From: Nostoc sp. UHCC 0702
Lineage (GTDB): Bacteria > Cyanobacteriota > Cyanobacteriia > Cyanobacteriales > Nostocaceae
Assembly: GCA_017164015.1 (NCBI GenBank)
Contig: CP071065.1
Span: 4,999,918 to 5,063,917 of the forward strand
Direction of reading: 5' to 3'
DNA: 64,000 nucleotides
The position numbers and the translations under genes were made by a program. This document shows positions 1 to 8,970 of this stretch, piece by piece (positions within the stretch are counted from its first letter, which is position 1; each line of letters starts with the position of its first letter). The notes beneath the pieces are model-generated. The model searched no databases. It saw only the letters and a program-made list of their open reading frames with translations, and was not told the DNA's origin.

Positions 1-159
1 CAATTGTCATGTAGATGCGTTGTACTTTTTGGCATTGGGATGCACCCTTATTAAATGCGGAATCTTGCCTGATAAAACCCTGAAACCTAATCACAGATAC
101 CTTGTTCGCAAAGTCCACGCGATATCATCGACCTGGACAATGATAAGCATCAGTTATGT

Positions 160-179
160 AAATACTAAATTTAGTATTT
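160..179. promoter_or_regulatory. Perfect 20-bp palindrome
   Basis: AAATACTAAATTTAGTATTT is its own reverse complement. It could be a binding site for a dimeric regulator or a cruciform. No regulator is assigned, and distance to the receptor start (about 475 bp) makes a direct role in that promoter uncertain. Confidence 0.3.
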
Positions 180-568
180 GTGAGCTTATTAAAAGTCTTT
201 CTCAATTCCAATCATTACTTTAATACTCTTTTTGCCAATTATCAACAACCTCTTCACAAATAATTCTCAATAACGTAAGATATCCCTTGTCGGTTGCTCT
301 GAGATGTTATCTATGCCTTGATGTAAATGTTGGCTACCATCTTCAACTTGGAGAAAGCGCCACAAGCTTAATTTGTTTGTGAGTGCAAAAACTCTTGTTG
401 CATGTTTTACAAGTACTTCAGGGAGCGTTTTTGTTGTTGACGCTTCTGTGGTATAGCCTTTTTGTTTTTAAATACAACAATGTTGATAGATCTGTGAGAA
501 AGAAGAAAGTTTTGCAATAAAGTCAGCACTTCATAATAAATCTCATTATCAATAAGCTAAATGGTAAA

Positions 569-587
569 AATAATGATAATTATGATC
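569..587 (+). promoter_or_regulatory. Fur-box-like operator
   Basis: AATAATGATAATTATGATC matches 16 of 19 positions of the classical Fur consensus GATAATGATAATCATTATC. It lies 67 bp upstream of a TonB-dependent siderophore receptor, the usual place for an iron-repressed promoter. A related half-site (CATTATC) lies at about 544-550. Inference: Fur-mediated iron repression of the receptor and perhaps of the genes behind it. Confidence 0.65.
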
Positions 588-653
588 TCTACAGGTACAA
601 ATACTCTTTGACAAACTACTGCTTAGATTTCTCAATTAGGTGTAAAGCTAGAA

Positions 654-3302
654 ATGAAACTGCGTCAAATCCTCAAAATTTCATTATTGACAAGTTCTGT
701 TTGTGTATTGGTGACAAATCCTGCCTTTGGGGAGGAAATACAAGATGCATCAGGGCAGAACATACCAAACAGGAGTGCTTCTTTATTAGTACAGTCGTCG
801 GGGGAAGTGATAGAAGTAACCACCGTCAAGGTGAATGCCACCGACAATGGTGTAGAAATCATTTTAGAAACCACCAAAGGGGATCAACTGCAAGTATTGA
901 ATCGCAGTTCGGGCAATAGCTACATCGCCGATATTCGTAACGCTCAACTACGTTTACCTAACAACAATACCTTTCGTCAACAAAAGCCAGTTGCAGGAAT
1001 TACAGAAATAACCGTTACCAATCAAGATGCCAATAGTATTCGGGTGATAGTAACCGGTGAGACGAGTTTACCAACTGTTGAGTTGTTTGATAGTGATGAA
1101 GGTTTAATTTTTGGCTTCACAGGAGTTGCATCGGCTGCTACACCAGCACAACCAGAACAACCCGCTGCTACAACACCGCAACCAGAACAACCCGCTGCTA
1201 CACCAGCACAACCAGAACAACCCGCTGCTACAACACCACAACCAGAACAACCAACAAGCGAAACAGAGCCAGAACAACCAGCAGCCGAAGCAGATGAACC
1301 CATTGAATTGGTAGTGACAGGTTCACAAGACTCAGGATATAACGCTCCTGATGCTAGTACTGCAACTAGAACTGATACTCCTCTTTTAGAGATTCCCCAA
1401 GCAATTCAGGTAATTCCTCGACAGGTGATTGAGGATCAACGAGTACAAAGGGTTTCAGATGCTTTACGTAATGTCAGTGGTGTAACTCCAAATGTAAGTT
1501 ATTCTACTCCTGATACTTATACCATTCGCGGTTTTAGTGCTGATACCAACTTGAGAAATGGTTTTAGGCAGGATAATTTCAGTGCATTTACTGATACTTC
1601 TACCATAGAAAGAATTGAAGTTCTCAAAGGGCCAGCTTCAATATTATATGGTCAACTAGAACCTGGGGGTATTGTCAACTACATCACAAAACAACCACTG
1701 GAGGAACCTTATTATTCTGCAACATTTTCTGTAGGCAGTTATAGTTACTATCGCCCAGAAATTGATATTTCCGGGCCACTCACCCAAGACAACACTTCTT
1801 TATATCGCTTTATTGCTGCTTACGAAAACTCTGGTGGATTTCGAGATTTTGCCTATAGAGAGCTTTATACTTTCGCTCCCAGCTTAAGGGTGAAGTTAAC
1901 TGATAGTACAAATTTAGATTTGCAGTATGAATACGTTAACCTCAATCAACCCTATGACATAGGTTTATTGCCAACCAATCAATCATTGAACATACCAATT
2001 GATTTCAACTATGGTGAACCAAGCGATCGCTATGACCTCTTTGCCAATCGGGTAAATGTTGCCTTGGATCATCGATTCAGTGAAAATTGGCGATTTCGCA
2101 GTGGGGTTTCTGTGCAAACTGTTGACACCTATCGTTCTAATTTTCAGCCAGTTAATTTTACAGAAGAATTTAGCGAAGATAATTCTTTGATTGAGAGAAG
2201 ATACAACAGAGTAGATGAGCATACCAGAGATTATGCTTGGCAAAACGACTTAGTAGGGAAATTTAAAACTGGCTCAATTGCTCATGAATTACTATTAGGT
2301 TTTGAATTGAGCAGAACTGTTAATAGTTACACATTTCTCATAAACTATGATGACGTACCTGCACTTAATTTCTTCAATCCAGTATATGGAGCATCGATTC
2401 CAACTACTTTTGATGATGGTTTTGCACAAGAGAGAGATACAAATAGGGTAGGGCTTTATGTGCAAGACCAAGTAGCACTGCTACCGAATTTAAAGGTATT
2501 GGCGGGTGGCAGATTGGATTTTGTACGTTTCAGAGACGAATTTAATGGTGATATCGTCAATGGCGCTGAAACAACAATTACACGCCGTTATGATGATGCA
2601 TTTTCACCACGAATTGGAATACTTTATCAACCAATCGAAAATCTGTCTCTTTATACTAGTTACAGTCGTGCTTTTAAACCGAATACATCTGACATAGATC
2701 CTGCTGGAAGTCCCTTAGAACCAGAACGTGGCACTCAATACGAGGTGGGAGTTAAAGGAGAGTTTCTCGATGGTAAGCTGACGGCGACATTAGCAGCTTA
2801 TGAAATTACTAAGACTAACGTATCAACAAGCGTCTTGGGCACTGACAGGTCTATCGCAGCTGGAGAAGTCAAAAGTCGAGGCATTGAATTGGATATAGCT
2901 GGAGAAATATCGCCTGGTTGGAATGTGATAGCTTCTTATGCCCATAACGATGCTTATGTCACTGAGGATGCTGTCTTGCCAATAGGTGACAGATTGGTGA
3001 ATGCACCAAGAAATAGTGCCAGTTTGTGGACAACCTACCAAATTCAAAGAGGCAATTTGAAAGGTTTAGGTTTTGGTGCAGGATTATTTTTTATAGGCGA
3101 TCGCGAAGCGACTTTACCAAATAGCATCACAATTCCTTCATACGTCAGAACCGATGCCTCAATCTTTTACCGCCAACCAAACTATGAAATAGGACTAAAT
3201 TTTAAAAACCTCTTTGATATCAACTACTACGATTCTCGAGGATACACCCTTTCTCCTGGCGCACCGTTCACAGTTTTGGGAACAGTCTCAATCAAGTTCT
3301 AA
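654..3302 (+). CDS. TonB-dependent siderophore receptor with N-terminal AMIN domain
   Basis: An outer-membrane active transporter for ferric siderophores, powered by TonB-ExbB-ExbD. The 882-aa product starts with a signal peptide (about residues 1-27, ending AFG). An AMIN-type domain (about 50-158), which in cyanobacteria often precedes such receptors and may bind peptidoglycan, comes next. A Pro/Gln-rich linker made of four 10-residue repeats follows (about 161-200). A TonB-box-like EPIELVVTG lies near 215, the plug covers about 230-345 (IPQAIQVIPRQVIEDQ and the EVLKGPASILYG motif), and the 22-strand barrel runs to the C-terminal phenylalanine (VSIKF), the signal for BAM-mediated insertion. 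ATG 654 is chosen because it gives the signal peptide; AGGTG at 638-642 is a weak, distant RBS. The Fur-like box upstream supports iron control. The cognate siderophore cannot be told. Confidence 0.92.
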   Translation: MKLRQILKISLLTSSVCVLVTNPAFGEEIQDASGQNIPNRSASLLVQSSGEVIEVTTVKVNATDNGVEIILETTKGDQLQVLNRSSGNSYIADIRNAQLRLPNNNTFRQQKPVAGITEITVTNQDANSIRVIVTGETSLPTVELFDSDEGLIFGFTGVASAATPAQPEQPAATTPQPEQPAATPAQPEQPAATTPQPEQPTSETEPEQPAAEADEPIELVVTGSQDSGYNAPDASTATRTDTPLLEIPQAIQVIPRQVIEDQRVQRVSDALRNVSGVTPNVSYSTPDTYTIRGFSADTNLRNGFRQDNFSAFTDTSTIERIEVLKGPASILYGQLEPGGIVNYITKQPLEEPYYSATFSVGSYSYYRPEIDISGPLTQDNTSLYRFIAAYENSGGFRDFAYRELYTFAPSLRVKLTDSTNLDLQYEYVNLNQPYDIGLLPTNQSLNIPIDFNYGEPSDRYDLFANRVNVALDHRFSENWRFRSGVSVQTVDTYRSNFQPVNFTEEFSEDNSLIERRYNRVDEHTRDYAWQNDLVGKFKTGSIAHELLLGFELSRTVNSYTFLINYDDVPALNFFNPVYGASIPTTFDDGFAQERDTNRVGLYVQDQVALLPNLKVLAGGRLDFVRFRDEFNGDIVNGAETTITRRYDDAFSPRIGILYQPIENLSLYTSYSRAFKPNTSDIDPAGSPLEPERGTQYEVGVKGEFLDGKLTATLAAYEITKTNVSTSVLGTDRSIAAGEVKSRGIELDIAGEISPGWNVIASYAHNDAYVTEDAVLPIGDRLVNAPRNSASLWTTYQIQRGNLKGLGFGAGLFFIGDREATLPNSITIPSYVRTDASIFYRQPNYEIGLNFKNLFDINYYDSRGYTLSPGAPFTVLGTVSIKF
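1134..1253 (+). repeat. Four 30-bp tandem repeats coding a Pro/Gln linker
   Basis: Four in-frame 30-bp units alternate AATPAQPEQP and AATTPQPEQP inside the receptor gene, between the AMIN domain and the TonB box. The linker probably spans periplasm to reach peptidoglycan. Copy number is likely to vary between strains by slippage. Confidence 0.85.
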
Positions 3303-3496
3303 ATTAAGGAATTTTAGATTTTACATTTGGGATTTTGGATTGATGATTCGTTGAAATTTCCAAAAGTCTGAAAATAAGCGAATTTATTCGTGTAATAAAT
3401 CACAAATTACAAATCTAAAATTAAATGACAAGGACTTTAACATAACGTCAATCTAAAATCCAAAATCCAAAATTGTTTTACTAACAAGAGGCACCT

Positions 3497-4657
3497 ATGA
3501 TGAAATCGCGCAAAATCCGTGACATAGCCTTCATGCTGCATCGCTATATTGGTTTAGCTGTAGGATTATTAATAGCTTTTGTCGGTTTGACAGGTAGCCT
3601 TTTGGTATTCAAACCAGAGATAGAACAATTGCTGATTTCCCAGCGAGTTGGACGTATAGTGCCTCAAGAACAAATGGTTTCTATTGATACAGTCATGGAA
3701 ACAGTTAAGGCTGCGTTGATGCGAAGCAGCTTGTCGCAAGACATCGCAGATCGTCCCAATTTCGTATTTTACTCACTCAGATTGCCTGATACGGTTTCTT
3801 CACCATACCAAGCACAGTTTGACGCTAACAATAAACTGGTTCGACTATTCATTCATCCTTACACTGGTGAAGTCATTAATTGGCATGAAGCTGATTCCAG
3901 CTTTGAAAGAGTGATTCTTTACCTGCACTATAATTTGTTGTTAGGTAAAAATGGTCAAATTTTAGTTGGGATTACAGGACTATTGATGTTCATCCTGTCC
4001 CTTACAGGAATAATATTATGGCCTGGTTGGCGCAAATTAATTGCTGGATTCAAAATTAAATGGAATGCTCATCCCAAACGGGTTAATTTTGATATTCACA
4101 AAGTAACGGGAATTATCGCAGCAATCTTTTTTGCTTGCACTGCTTTTACAGGTTTCTGCTGGAATTTTGCTGATTGGACATATCCTGCAATCTACGCAGC
4201 TACTTTTACTCCCCAGCCAGAAGAACCTACTTCCAAACTTCTTGCTAATCAACAATCTTTAAAGCTATCTCAAATATTAGAAAAATCTAATCAAGTATTT
4301 CCTGATGCAACCACGTTTTCAGTAACTATTCCCAGCAAACCTGAAGAAGCAATTTATATCCGTAAACGTCAAGCTCATGAATATCTATTTTATGGTGAAA
4401 GCGGGGTATATATAGACCAGTATAGTGGTGAAGTATTGCGCGTAGTTGATAGCCAAAAATTCTCACTGGCAGACCATGTATTTTCTACGTTTCATCATTT
4501 ACACTATGGTACATTTTGGGGGCTAGGAAGCCGAATTTTCTACATTTTTGTTGGGCTGATTCCTACCATTCTATTTGTGACTGGTATTGTCATGTACAGG
4601 TTTCGTAAAAAGAAAACTAAACAACAAGATGTGATCACAAAGTCACCAATAGCTTAG
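3497..4657 (+). CDS. PepSY-domain (PepSY-associated TM helix) membrane protein
   Basis: The 386-aa inner-membrane protein has four predicted membrane helices (near residues 15-37, 155-175, 201-222 and 349-369) with PepSY-type periplasmic segments between them, including the early H-R-Y-I-G-L motif and the Y-x-G-E-V strands. Such proteins are commonly encoded beside siderophore receptors, and some act as periplasmic/inner-membrane ferric-siderophore reductases; that role here is inference. AGAGG at 3487-3491 serves either ATG 3497 or ATG 3500. The gene follows the TonB receptor by 194 bp of AT-rich spacer with an inverted 'atccaaaat' repeat. The stop codon TAG (4655-4657) is made from the TTA target and first base of a MITE-like element, so the original C-terminus may have been altered. 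Confidence 0.85.
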   Translation: MMKSRKIRDIAFMLHRYIGLAVGLLIAFVGLTGSLLVFKPEIEQLLISQRVGRIVPQEQMVSIDTVMETVKAALMRSSLSQDIADRPNFVFYSLRLPDTVSSPYQAQFDANNKLVRLFIHPYTGEVINWHEADSSFERVILYLHYNLLLGKNGQILVGITGLLMFILSLTGIILWPGWRKLIAGFKIKWNAHPKRVNFDIHKVTGIIAAIFFACTAFTGFCWNFADWTYPAIYAATFTPQPEEPTSKLLANQQSLKLSQILEKSNQVFPDATTFSVTIPSKPEEAIYIRKRQAHEYLFYGESGVYIDQYSGEVLRVVDSQKFSLADHVFSTFHHLHYGTFWGLGSRIFYIFVGLIPTILFVTGIVMYRFRKKKTKQQDVITKSPIA

Positions 4658-4820
4658 AGGTTGTTTGGGAAGTGACTAAGTATACTAGAAACCCCGCTTC
4701 CATTCCTCTCCCCGAAACGGAGAGAGGCTTTGTATTCCTCCTTACTGAGGTAGAAAGGGGGTCAGGGAGTTAGGTATTTGATTACTTTGATGTTTTGCAT
4801 AATACTTTCCAAACAACCTC
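4657..4820. mobile_element. MITE-like element with 17-bp inverted repeats
   Basis: GAGGTTGTTTGGGAAGT (4657-4673) is matched 16/17 in inverted orientation by 4804-4820. Both sides carry TTA (4654-4656 and 4821-4823), a probable 3-bp target duplication. The 164-bp interior has no reading frame and contains short G/C-rich hairpins. This is the structure of a non-autonomous element moved in trans by a DDE transposase, with a 3-bp duplication as in some IS5-family groups. The family is not assigned firmly. Confidence 0.7.
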
Positions 4821-4976
4821 TTAGAGAATATCTGAAAATTAATTTTGAATCCTTGAATCTTCACTTGAGAGGACTAGTATCAATTGCTGTTGATAAACGT
4901 ACAACGTAGAACCAATTCATGAATTGCTTTTGCAATTACCCTCTAACTATCAAAGCTATAATCTAGCTTTTGTTTT
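4821..4976. other. Spacer between MITE and MFS gene
   Basis: AT-rich, no gene seen. It probably holds the promoter of the MFS gene, but no clear -35/-10 pair or RBS could be picked out. Confidence 0.4.
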
Positions 4977-6287
4977 ATGCAAACTTTTATTATCATCTGG
5001 CTGGGTCAGATGGTTTCTCTGATTGGCAGTAATATGACTGCCTTTGCTTTTTCTATATGGGTGTGGGAACTCACACATCAAGCTACAGCATTAGCTTTGT
5101 TTCATTTATTTGCACAAATACCACAAATTTTGATTACCCCGATCGCTGGCGTAATTGTAGATCGGATCAACCGTAAATTTGTCATGATCGTAGGAGACAC
5201 AGCCGGTGGTATTTTCACTTTGATCGTTTTACTACTCTATTTAACTGATAGCCTACAATTATGGCATTTGTATGTAGCTTTTGCTGCCAAATGTACTTTT
5301 GAACAATTTCAAGAACTTGCCTATTCGGCATCAATAACTACAATAGTGCCTAAACAAAAATATAGCCATGCTAGTAGCTTGAGTTTCTTAGCCAGTTACG
5401 GATCATTGATTATTGCTCCTGCACTGGCTGGTCTCCTCTACGGTGTAATTGGACTTGTTGGTATTTTATTTATTGATGTCACTTCTTTTTTAGTTGCAAT
5501 CGTAACAGTGGTACGACTAGATATTCCACAACCTGCGATCGCACAATCAATTAGACCAGAACCTACAAATATTATCCAGGATATGAGTTTTGGTTTTAAA
5601 TACATGATCTCCCAACCTAGTTTGCTGGCTTTACTAATATTGACTGCAATATTTTGGTTGATTCATGGTATTGGTAATTCTGTTTACAAACCTATGATTC
5701 TAGAACGCTCTGGTAATGATGCTGGTGTTTTAGGTAGTTTATATGCGGCTGCTGGAGTTGGTGGTGTTCTTGGTGTTTTGCTGATCAATATATGTGGTGG
5801 CTTTAAAAATAGAATTAAAGGAATACTATTCGGTATGATAGGTACTGCCTTGGGCAACATCATACTTGGTTTAGGGCGTACACCTGTTATTTGGATTCCT
5901 GCCCAGTTATACTCATCTTTAAATTATCCATTCCTTGGTAGTTACACAGATGCTATCTGGCTAGCTAAAGTGCAACCACAATTACAAGGACGTGTTTTTG
6001 CTGCCAAGTCAATGATTCTTTTGCTAACCTCAGCATTAGCTAACTTAATTGGGGGGCCACTTGCAGACCGGGTTTTTGAGCCTGCTATGATGCCCCAAGG
6101 TAGTCTTGCACCCATATTTAGTAGTATATTCGGCACTGGCAGAGGTGCAGGTAGTGCCCTGTTGTATGTTATTTCTTCGGTTGGCTTGCTACTAGTTGCT
6201 TTGAGTGGATACGCTTTCCCCAACTTACATGATGTGCAAAAAAATCTACCAGACCAGGATATTGAAAATACTTTCAAAGACATGTAA
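4977..6287 (+). CDS. MFS transporter, EntS/MFS_3 type, possible siderophore exporter
   Basis: A 436-aa major facilitator superfamily protein with about 12 membrane helices. The start (IIWLGQMVSLIGSNMTAFAFSIWVWE) and the loop G-V-I-V-D-R-I-N-R-K are typical of the MFS_3 group, which includes the enterobactin exporter EntS, macrolide exporters and the cyanobacterial schizokinen exporter type. Location behind a TonB receptor and PepSY protein favours siderophore export, but the substrate is inference. ATG 4977 is the only usable start: an in-frame TAA lies six codons upstream, and no strong RBS is visible. Confidence 0.8.
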   Translation: MQTFIIIWLGQMVSLIGSNMTAFAFSIWVWELTHQATALALFHLFAQIPQILITPIAGVIVDRINRKFVMIVGDTAGGIFTLIVLLLYLTDSLQLWHLYVAFAAKCTFEQFQELAYSASITTIVPKQKYSHASSLSFLASYGSLIIAPALAGLLYGVIGLVGILFIDVTSFLVAIVTVVRLDIPQPAIAQSIRPEPTNIIQDMSFGFKYMISQPSLLALLILTAIFWLIHGIGNSVYKPMILERSGNDAGVLGSLYAAAGVGGVLGVLLINICGGFKNRIKGILFGMIGTALGNIILGLGRTPVIWIPAQLYSSLNYPFLGSYTDAIWLAKVQPQLQGRVFAAKSMILLLTSALANLIGGPLADRVFEPAMMPQGSLAPIFSSIFGTGRGAGSALLYVISSVGLLLVALSGYAFPNLHDVQKNLPDQDIENTFKDM

Positions 6288-6493
6288 AAACTGCTATGTT
6301 GCCCTATCATCAGGCAATACAGGTAATCAGGGTAAATTTTCTCAGTGCGATCGCTCTTGTTTGAGGGTAAAGCCTGGCTATTTTGAGTAGTAGTTAAGTA
6401 GAAGAATTGATACGAAAGCTTAAAGTGCTTGCTGTGTCCTGAGATTCGTAGACTAGACTAGTACCACAGGGTAATAATTAAAGGGATACTATG

Positions 6494-7096
6494 ATGAGCG
6501 ATCGCGACTATACACTAATCATTGACAAAAGTGGCAGTATGTCCACTCCTGACCAAGTTGGTGGTAGAAGTAGATGGGAAATAGCCCAAGAGTCTACTCT
6601 GGCTTTAGCAAGGAAAGCCGAACAGTTTGACCCAGACGGTATCACTGTTTATCTCTTTTCTGGAAGATTTAAACGCTATGACGATGTGACTTCAGCTAAA
6701 GTCGCGCAGATATTTCTAGAAAATGACCCAGCTGGTACGACAAATTTAGCAGCTGTACTCCAAGATGCACTCAATAATTATTTTCAACGTAAAGCCGCAG
6801 GCAAAACCAAACCCAATGGTGAAACAATCTTAGTAATTACTGATGGCGAACCAGATGATCGCAAAGCCGTATTTGAGGTAATTATTCAAGCCACTCGCCA
6901 AATGGATCGAGATGAAGAATTGGGAATTTCCATTATTCAAGTAGGTTCCGACCCCCAAGCTACGAAGTTTCTCAAAGCTTTGGACGATCAGTTGCAAGGT
7001 GTCGGTGCTAAATTCGATATTTGCGATACTGTCACTTTAGATGACTTAGAAGACATGAGCCTCGCAGATGTATTAAAAAATGCGATTGTTGATTGA
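6494..7096 (+). CDS. VWA-domain protein (first of tandem pair)
   Basis: A 200-aa single-domain von Willebrand factor A protein, probably cytoplasmic since no signal peptide is seen. The metal-ion-dependent adhesion site begins at DKSGSMS near residue 11; the distal residues are in GTTNLAAV and TDGEPDDR. Such proteins usually act in metal-dependent protein interactions; the partner is unknown. ATG 6491 and ATG 6494 are adjacent; 6494 lies 7 nt after AAGGGA (6481-6486), so it is preferred. The second VWA gene follows after 101 bp and is about three-quarters identical along its whole length, evidence of tandem duplication. Confidence 0.85.
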   Translation: MSDRDYTLIIDKSGSMSTPDQVGGRSRWEIAQESTLALARKAEQFDPDGITVYLFSGRFKRYDDVTSAKVAQIFLENDPAGTTNLAAVLQDALNNYFQRKAAGKTKPNGETILVITDGEPDDRKAVFEVIIQATRQMDRDEELGISIIQVGSDPQATKFLKALDDQLQGVGAKFDICDTVTLDDLEDMSLADVLKNAIVD

Positions 7097-7197
7097 TTAT
7101 TTAAAAGTCAAAAGTCCAGAGTCAACAGTCCATAAACAGAAAACTAATCTTGGATTTTCAAGTATTAGCTATAGACTCATCAATGGAGAATTAAATC

Positions 7198-7803
7198 ATG
7201 CTAGAAAACAGAGATTACACCTTAATTATTGATAAAAGTGGCAGCATGGCAACCCCAGACCAAAAGGGTGGTAGAACCAGATGGGCAGCAGCACAAGAAT
7301 CGACTTTAGCCCTAGCTAGTAAGTGTGAGCAATTTGATCAAGATGGGATTACTGTTTATGTCTTTTCTGGAAGATTCAAACGCTATGAAAATGTCATATC
7401 TAGTAAGGTAGCACAAATTTTTCAAGAAAATGAACCTTCTGGAACTACTGATCTAGCAGCTGTTCTGAAACATGCAACTGATGATTACTTACAACGCAAA
7501 ACTGCTGGTCAAACTAAGCCAAATGGTGAAACAATTTTAGTTGTTACAGATGGCGAACCCGACGATCGCAAAGCAGTCATGAGGGTAATTATTGAAGCTT
7601 CTCGTCGTATAGATAGAGATGAAGAACTCGCTATTTCATTTATTCAAGTTGGTACAGATCAACAAGCTACCCGCTTCCTGAAAGTTCTGGATGATGAACT
7701 GCAAAGCGCTGGAGCCAAATTTGATATCTGTGACACAATTACAATGGATGACATGGAAGATTTGACTTTATCAGAAGTGCTACTTAATGCCATTACTGAC
7801 TAA
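7198..7803 (+). CDS. VWA-domain protein (second of tandem pair)
   Basis: A 201-aa paralogue of the preceding gene. It keeps the MIDAS pattern DKSGSMA, GTTDLAAV and TDGEPDDR, and the C-terminal FDICDTITMDDMEDL segment shared by both copies. A GGAG motif 9-10 nt before ATG 7198 supports the start. The two copies and the downstream Slr1339-like gene lie on one strand and may be co-transcribed. A role in stress is suggested only by that neighbour. Confidence 0.85.
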   Translation: MLENRDYTLIIDKSGSMATPDQKGGRTRWAAAQESTLALASKCEQFDQDGITVYVFSGRFKRYENVISSKVAQIFQENEPSGTTDLAAVLKHATDDYLQRKTAGQTKPNGETILVVTDGEPDDRKAVMRVIIEASRRIDRDEELAISFIQVGTDQQATRFLKVLDDELQSAGAKFDICDTITMDDMEDLTLSEVLLNAITD

Positions 7804-7925
7804 TACAGCAAGCAGAAATAAATATCCAGTTAAAAAAGACTAAAAAGCTGACTTTTATCTTATCTCCCCCACTCCCCCGCTCCCCCGGCTCCTTTCAACA
7901 ATCACCTTTATTAAGATGTAAAACA

Positions 7926-8321
7926 ATGGATGCCATTGAGAAGCTGTTAGCTCAAATTCAAGCTGAATATGATGAAGCAAAACCTCAAGAACAACAGCCA
8001 AAACCAAATCTAGTAAAATCATTCATGCCAACGCCCCCAAAATCCTTATCTTTAATAGATAACCTTTTGTCAGAAGTCAAAGCTGATTTTGCAACACAGG
8101 ATGCAGCTGTTGAATTAAGAAAACAGCAAGAATTAGAACAAGAACGAATTCGACAACAACAAATCAAAGCTAAACAATTAGAGACTTTCAAAAAACAAGC
8201 ACAAGAATGGCTAGAAAAATTAGACCCATTCTCACCTGAAGGACTTTGGTTTGAAAGATTTTCTGAAAGCTACCCCTCAAAATTAGAAGCCGCAATTGAA
8301 TATTTACAAAACAACGAATAA
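7926..8321 (+). CDS. Slr1339-like salt-stress family protein
   Basis: The 131-aa product begins MDAIEKLLAQIQAEYDEAK and contains a second similar helix, IDNLLSEVKADF, near residues 42-53. A long charged helix rich in E, Q and K follows (about 62-95), then a short conserved-looking end (WLEKLDPFSPEGLWFERFSESYPSKLEAAIEYL). The pattern recalls the cyanobacterial Slr1339 family annotated as salt-stress proteins; I recall this rather than searched it. Position behind two VWA genes suggests one transcription unit. No catalytic motif is seen. Confidence 0.6.
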   Translation: MDAIEKLLAQIQAEYDEAKPQEQQPKPNLVKSFMPTPPKSLSLIDNLLSEVKADFATQDAAVELRKQQELEQERIRQQQIKAKQLETFKKQAQEWLEKLDPFSPEGLWFERFSESYPSKLEAAIEYLQNNE

Positions 8322-8343
8322 ACTCCAAATTAATTCAATTTAT

Positions 8344-8694
8344 TTAACTGTTGTGCTGACGATTTATTTGAGATAGATGCTGCACAGCCCATTCATGCAT
8401 GGCATAGAGAATTGGTTGCAAACTTGATCCTAAGGGAGTTAACGAATATTCTACCTTGGGAGGAATTTGAGCGTAAATTTCTCGATGTACAATACCATCT
8501 TCCTCCATTTCTCTGAGTTGTTGAGTCAGCATCTTTTGCGTAATTCCAGGTAAAGCTCGCTGCAATTCACCAAATCGTTTTACGCCTGCCAATAATTCTC
8601 TAAGAATTAAAACCTTCCAGCGTCCGCCAATCACCTTTAAGGTGGTTTCAACCTCACAAGTCAGTCTAACATTGTTTTCTGCTTCAGCTTTCAT
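8344..8694 (-). CDS. HxlR-family winged-helix transcriptional regulator
   Basis: A 116-aa MarR-like regulator of the HxlR group. The core is present: VETTLKVIGGRWKVLILREL (about residues 15-34), the recognition region ALPGITQKMLTQQLREMEEDGIV, and the wing (PPKVEYSLTPLG). It keeps the full family length of about 110-120 residues. Divergent from an FMN azoreductase gene, a common pairing in which the regulator senses quinones, aldehydes or disulfide stress and controls the reductase. The sensing cysteine, if used, would be C14. Convergent with the Slr1339-like gene. Confidence 0.9.
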   Translation of the reverse strand: MKAEAENNVRLTCEVETTLKVIGGRWKVLILRELLAGVKRFGELQRALPGITQKMLTQQLREMEEDGIVHREIYAQIPPKVEYSLTPLGSSLQPILYAMHEWAVQHLSQINRQHNS

Positions 8695-8705
8695 AGTTAC
8701 TTTTT

Positions 8706-8720
8706 AGTAAGTATCTTACT
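8706..8720. promoter_or_regulatory. Inverted repeat, candidate HxlR operator
   Basis: AGTAAGTATCTTACT reads as AGTAAG-tat-CTTACT, a perfect 6-bp-arm inverted repeat 12 bp upstream of the regulator start. HxlR regulators bind such dyads and usually repress themselves and the divergent gene. Assignment is inference from position and symmetry. Confidence 0.5.
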
Positions 8721-8934
8721 TTGAAGTGCCTACTTTTCATATTAACTTCATTTAGTTTAAAGTCTATTGGGCAAGTTTTTGTACCTTGGGCCAAAAAGTC
8801 TCAAGTGCAAAGGATGAATGATGAAGTAAGAACATGGCACATTGCTCACCCCTGATGGGCGAAATGCAGCAGTTTCTTTTTCAAAATTCATACCTCATCC
8901 CTGATGGATGAATTTCATCCTTCATTCTTCCATA

Positions 8935-8946
8935 TACCTATAGGTA
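8935..8946. promoter_or_regulatory. Palindrome upstream of azoreductase gene
   Basis: TACCTATAGGTA is a perfect 12-bp palindrome ending 24 bp before the azoreductase ATG. It may be a second regulator site or overlap the promoter. The remaining spacer (about 8820-8930) holds two short repeats built around 'CCCTGATGG' of no known function. Confidence 0.4.
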
Positions 8947-8970
8947 CACCTCAGGTTAGGAAATTTATTT

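Larger units (their letters stand above)
1..653. other. Non-coding leader upstream of the TonB receptor
   Basis: No convincing gene is seen here. Open stretches lack a ribosome-binding site and protein-like composition. The stretch contains a perfect 20-bp palindrome and, near the receptor gene, a Fur-box-like site; both are listed separately. It probably holds the promoter of the receptor gene. Confidence 0.6.

Noticed and set aside
20..223. Small plus-strand gene at the window start
   Set aside because: TTG start, no RBS and low protein quality.
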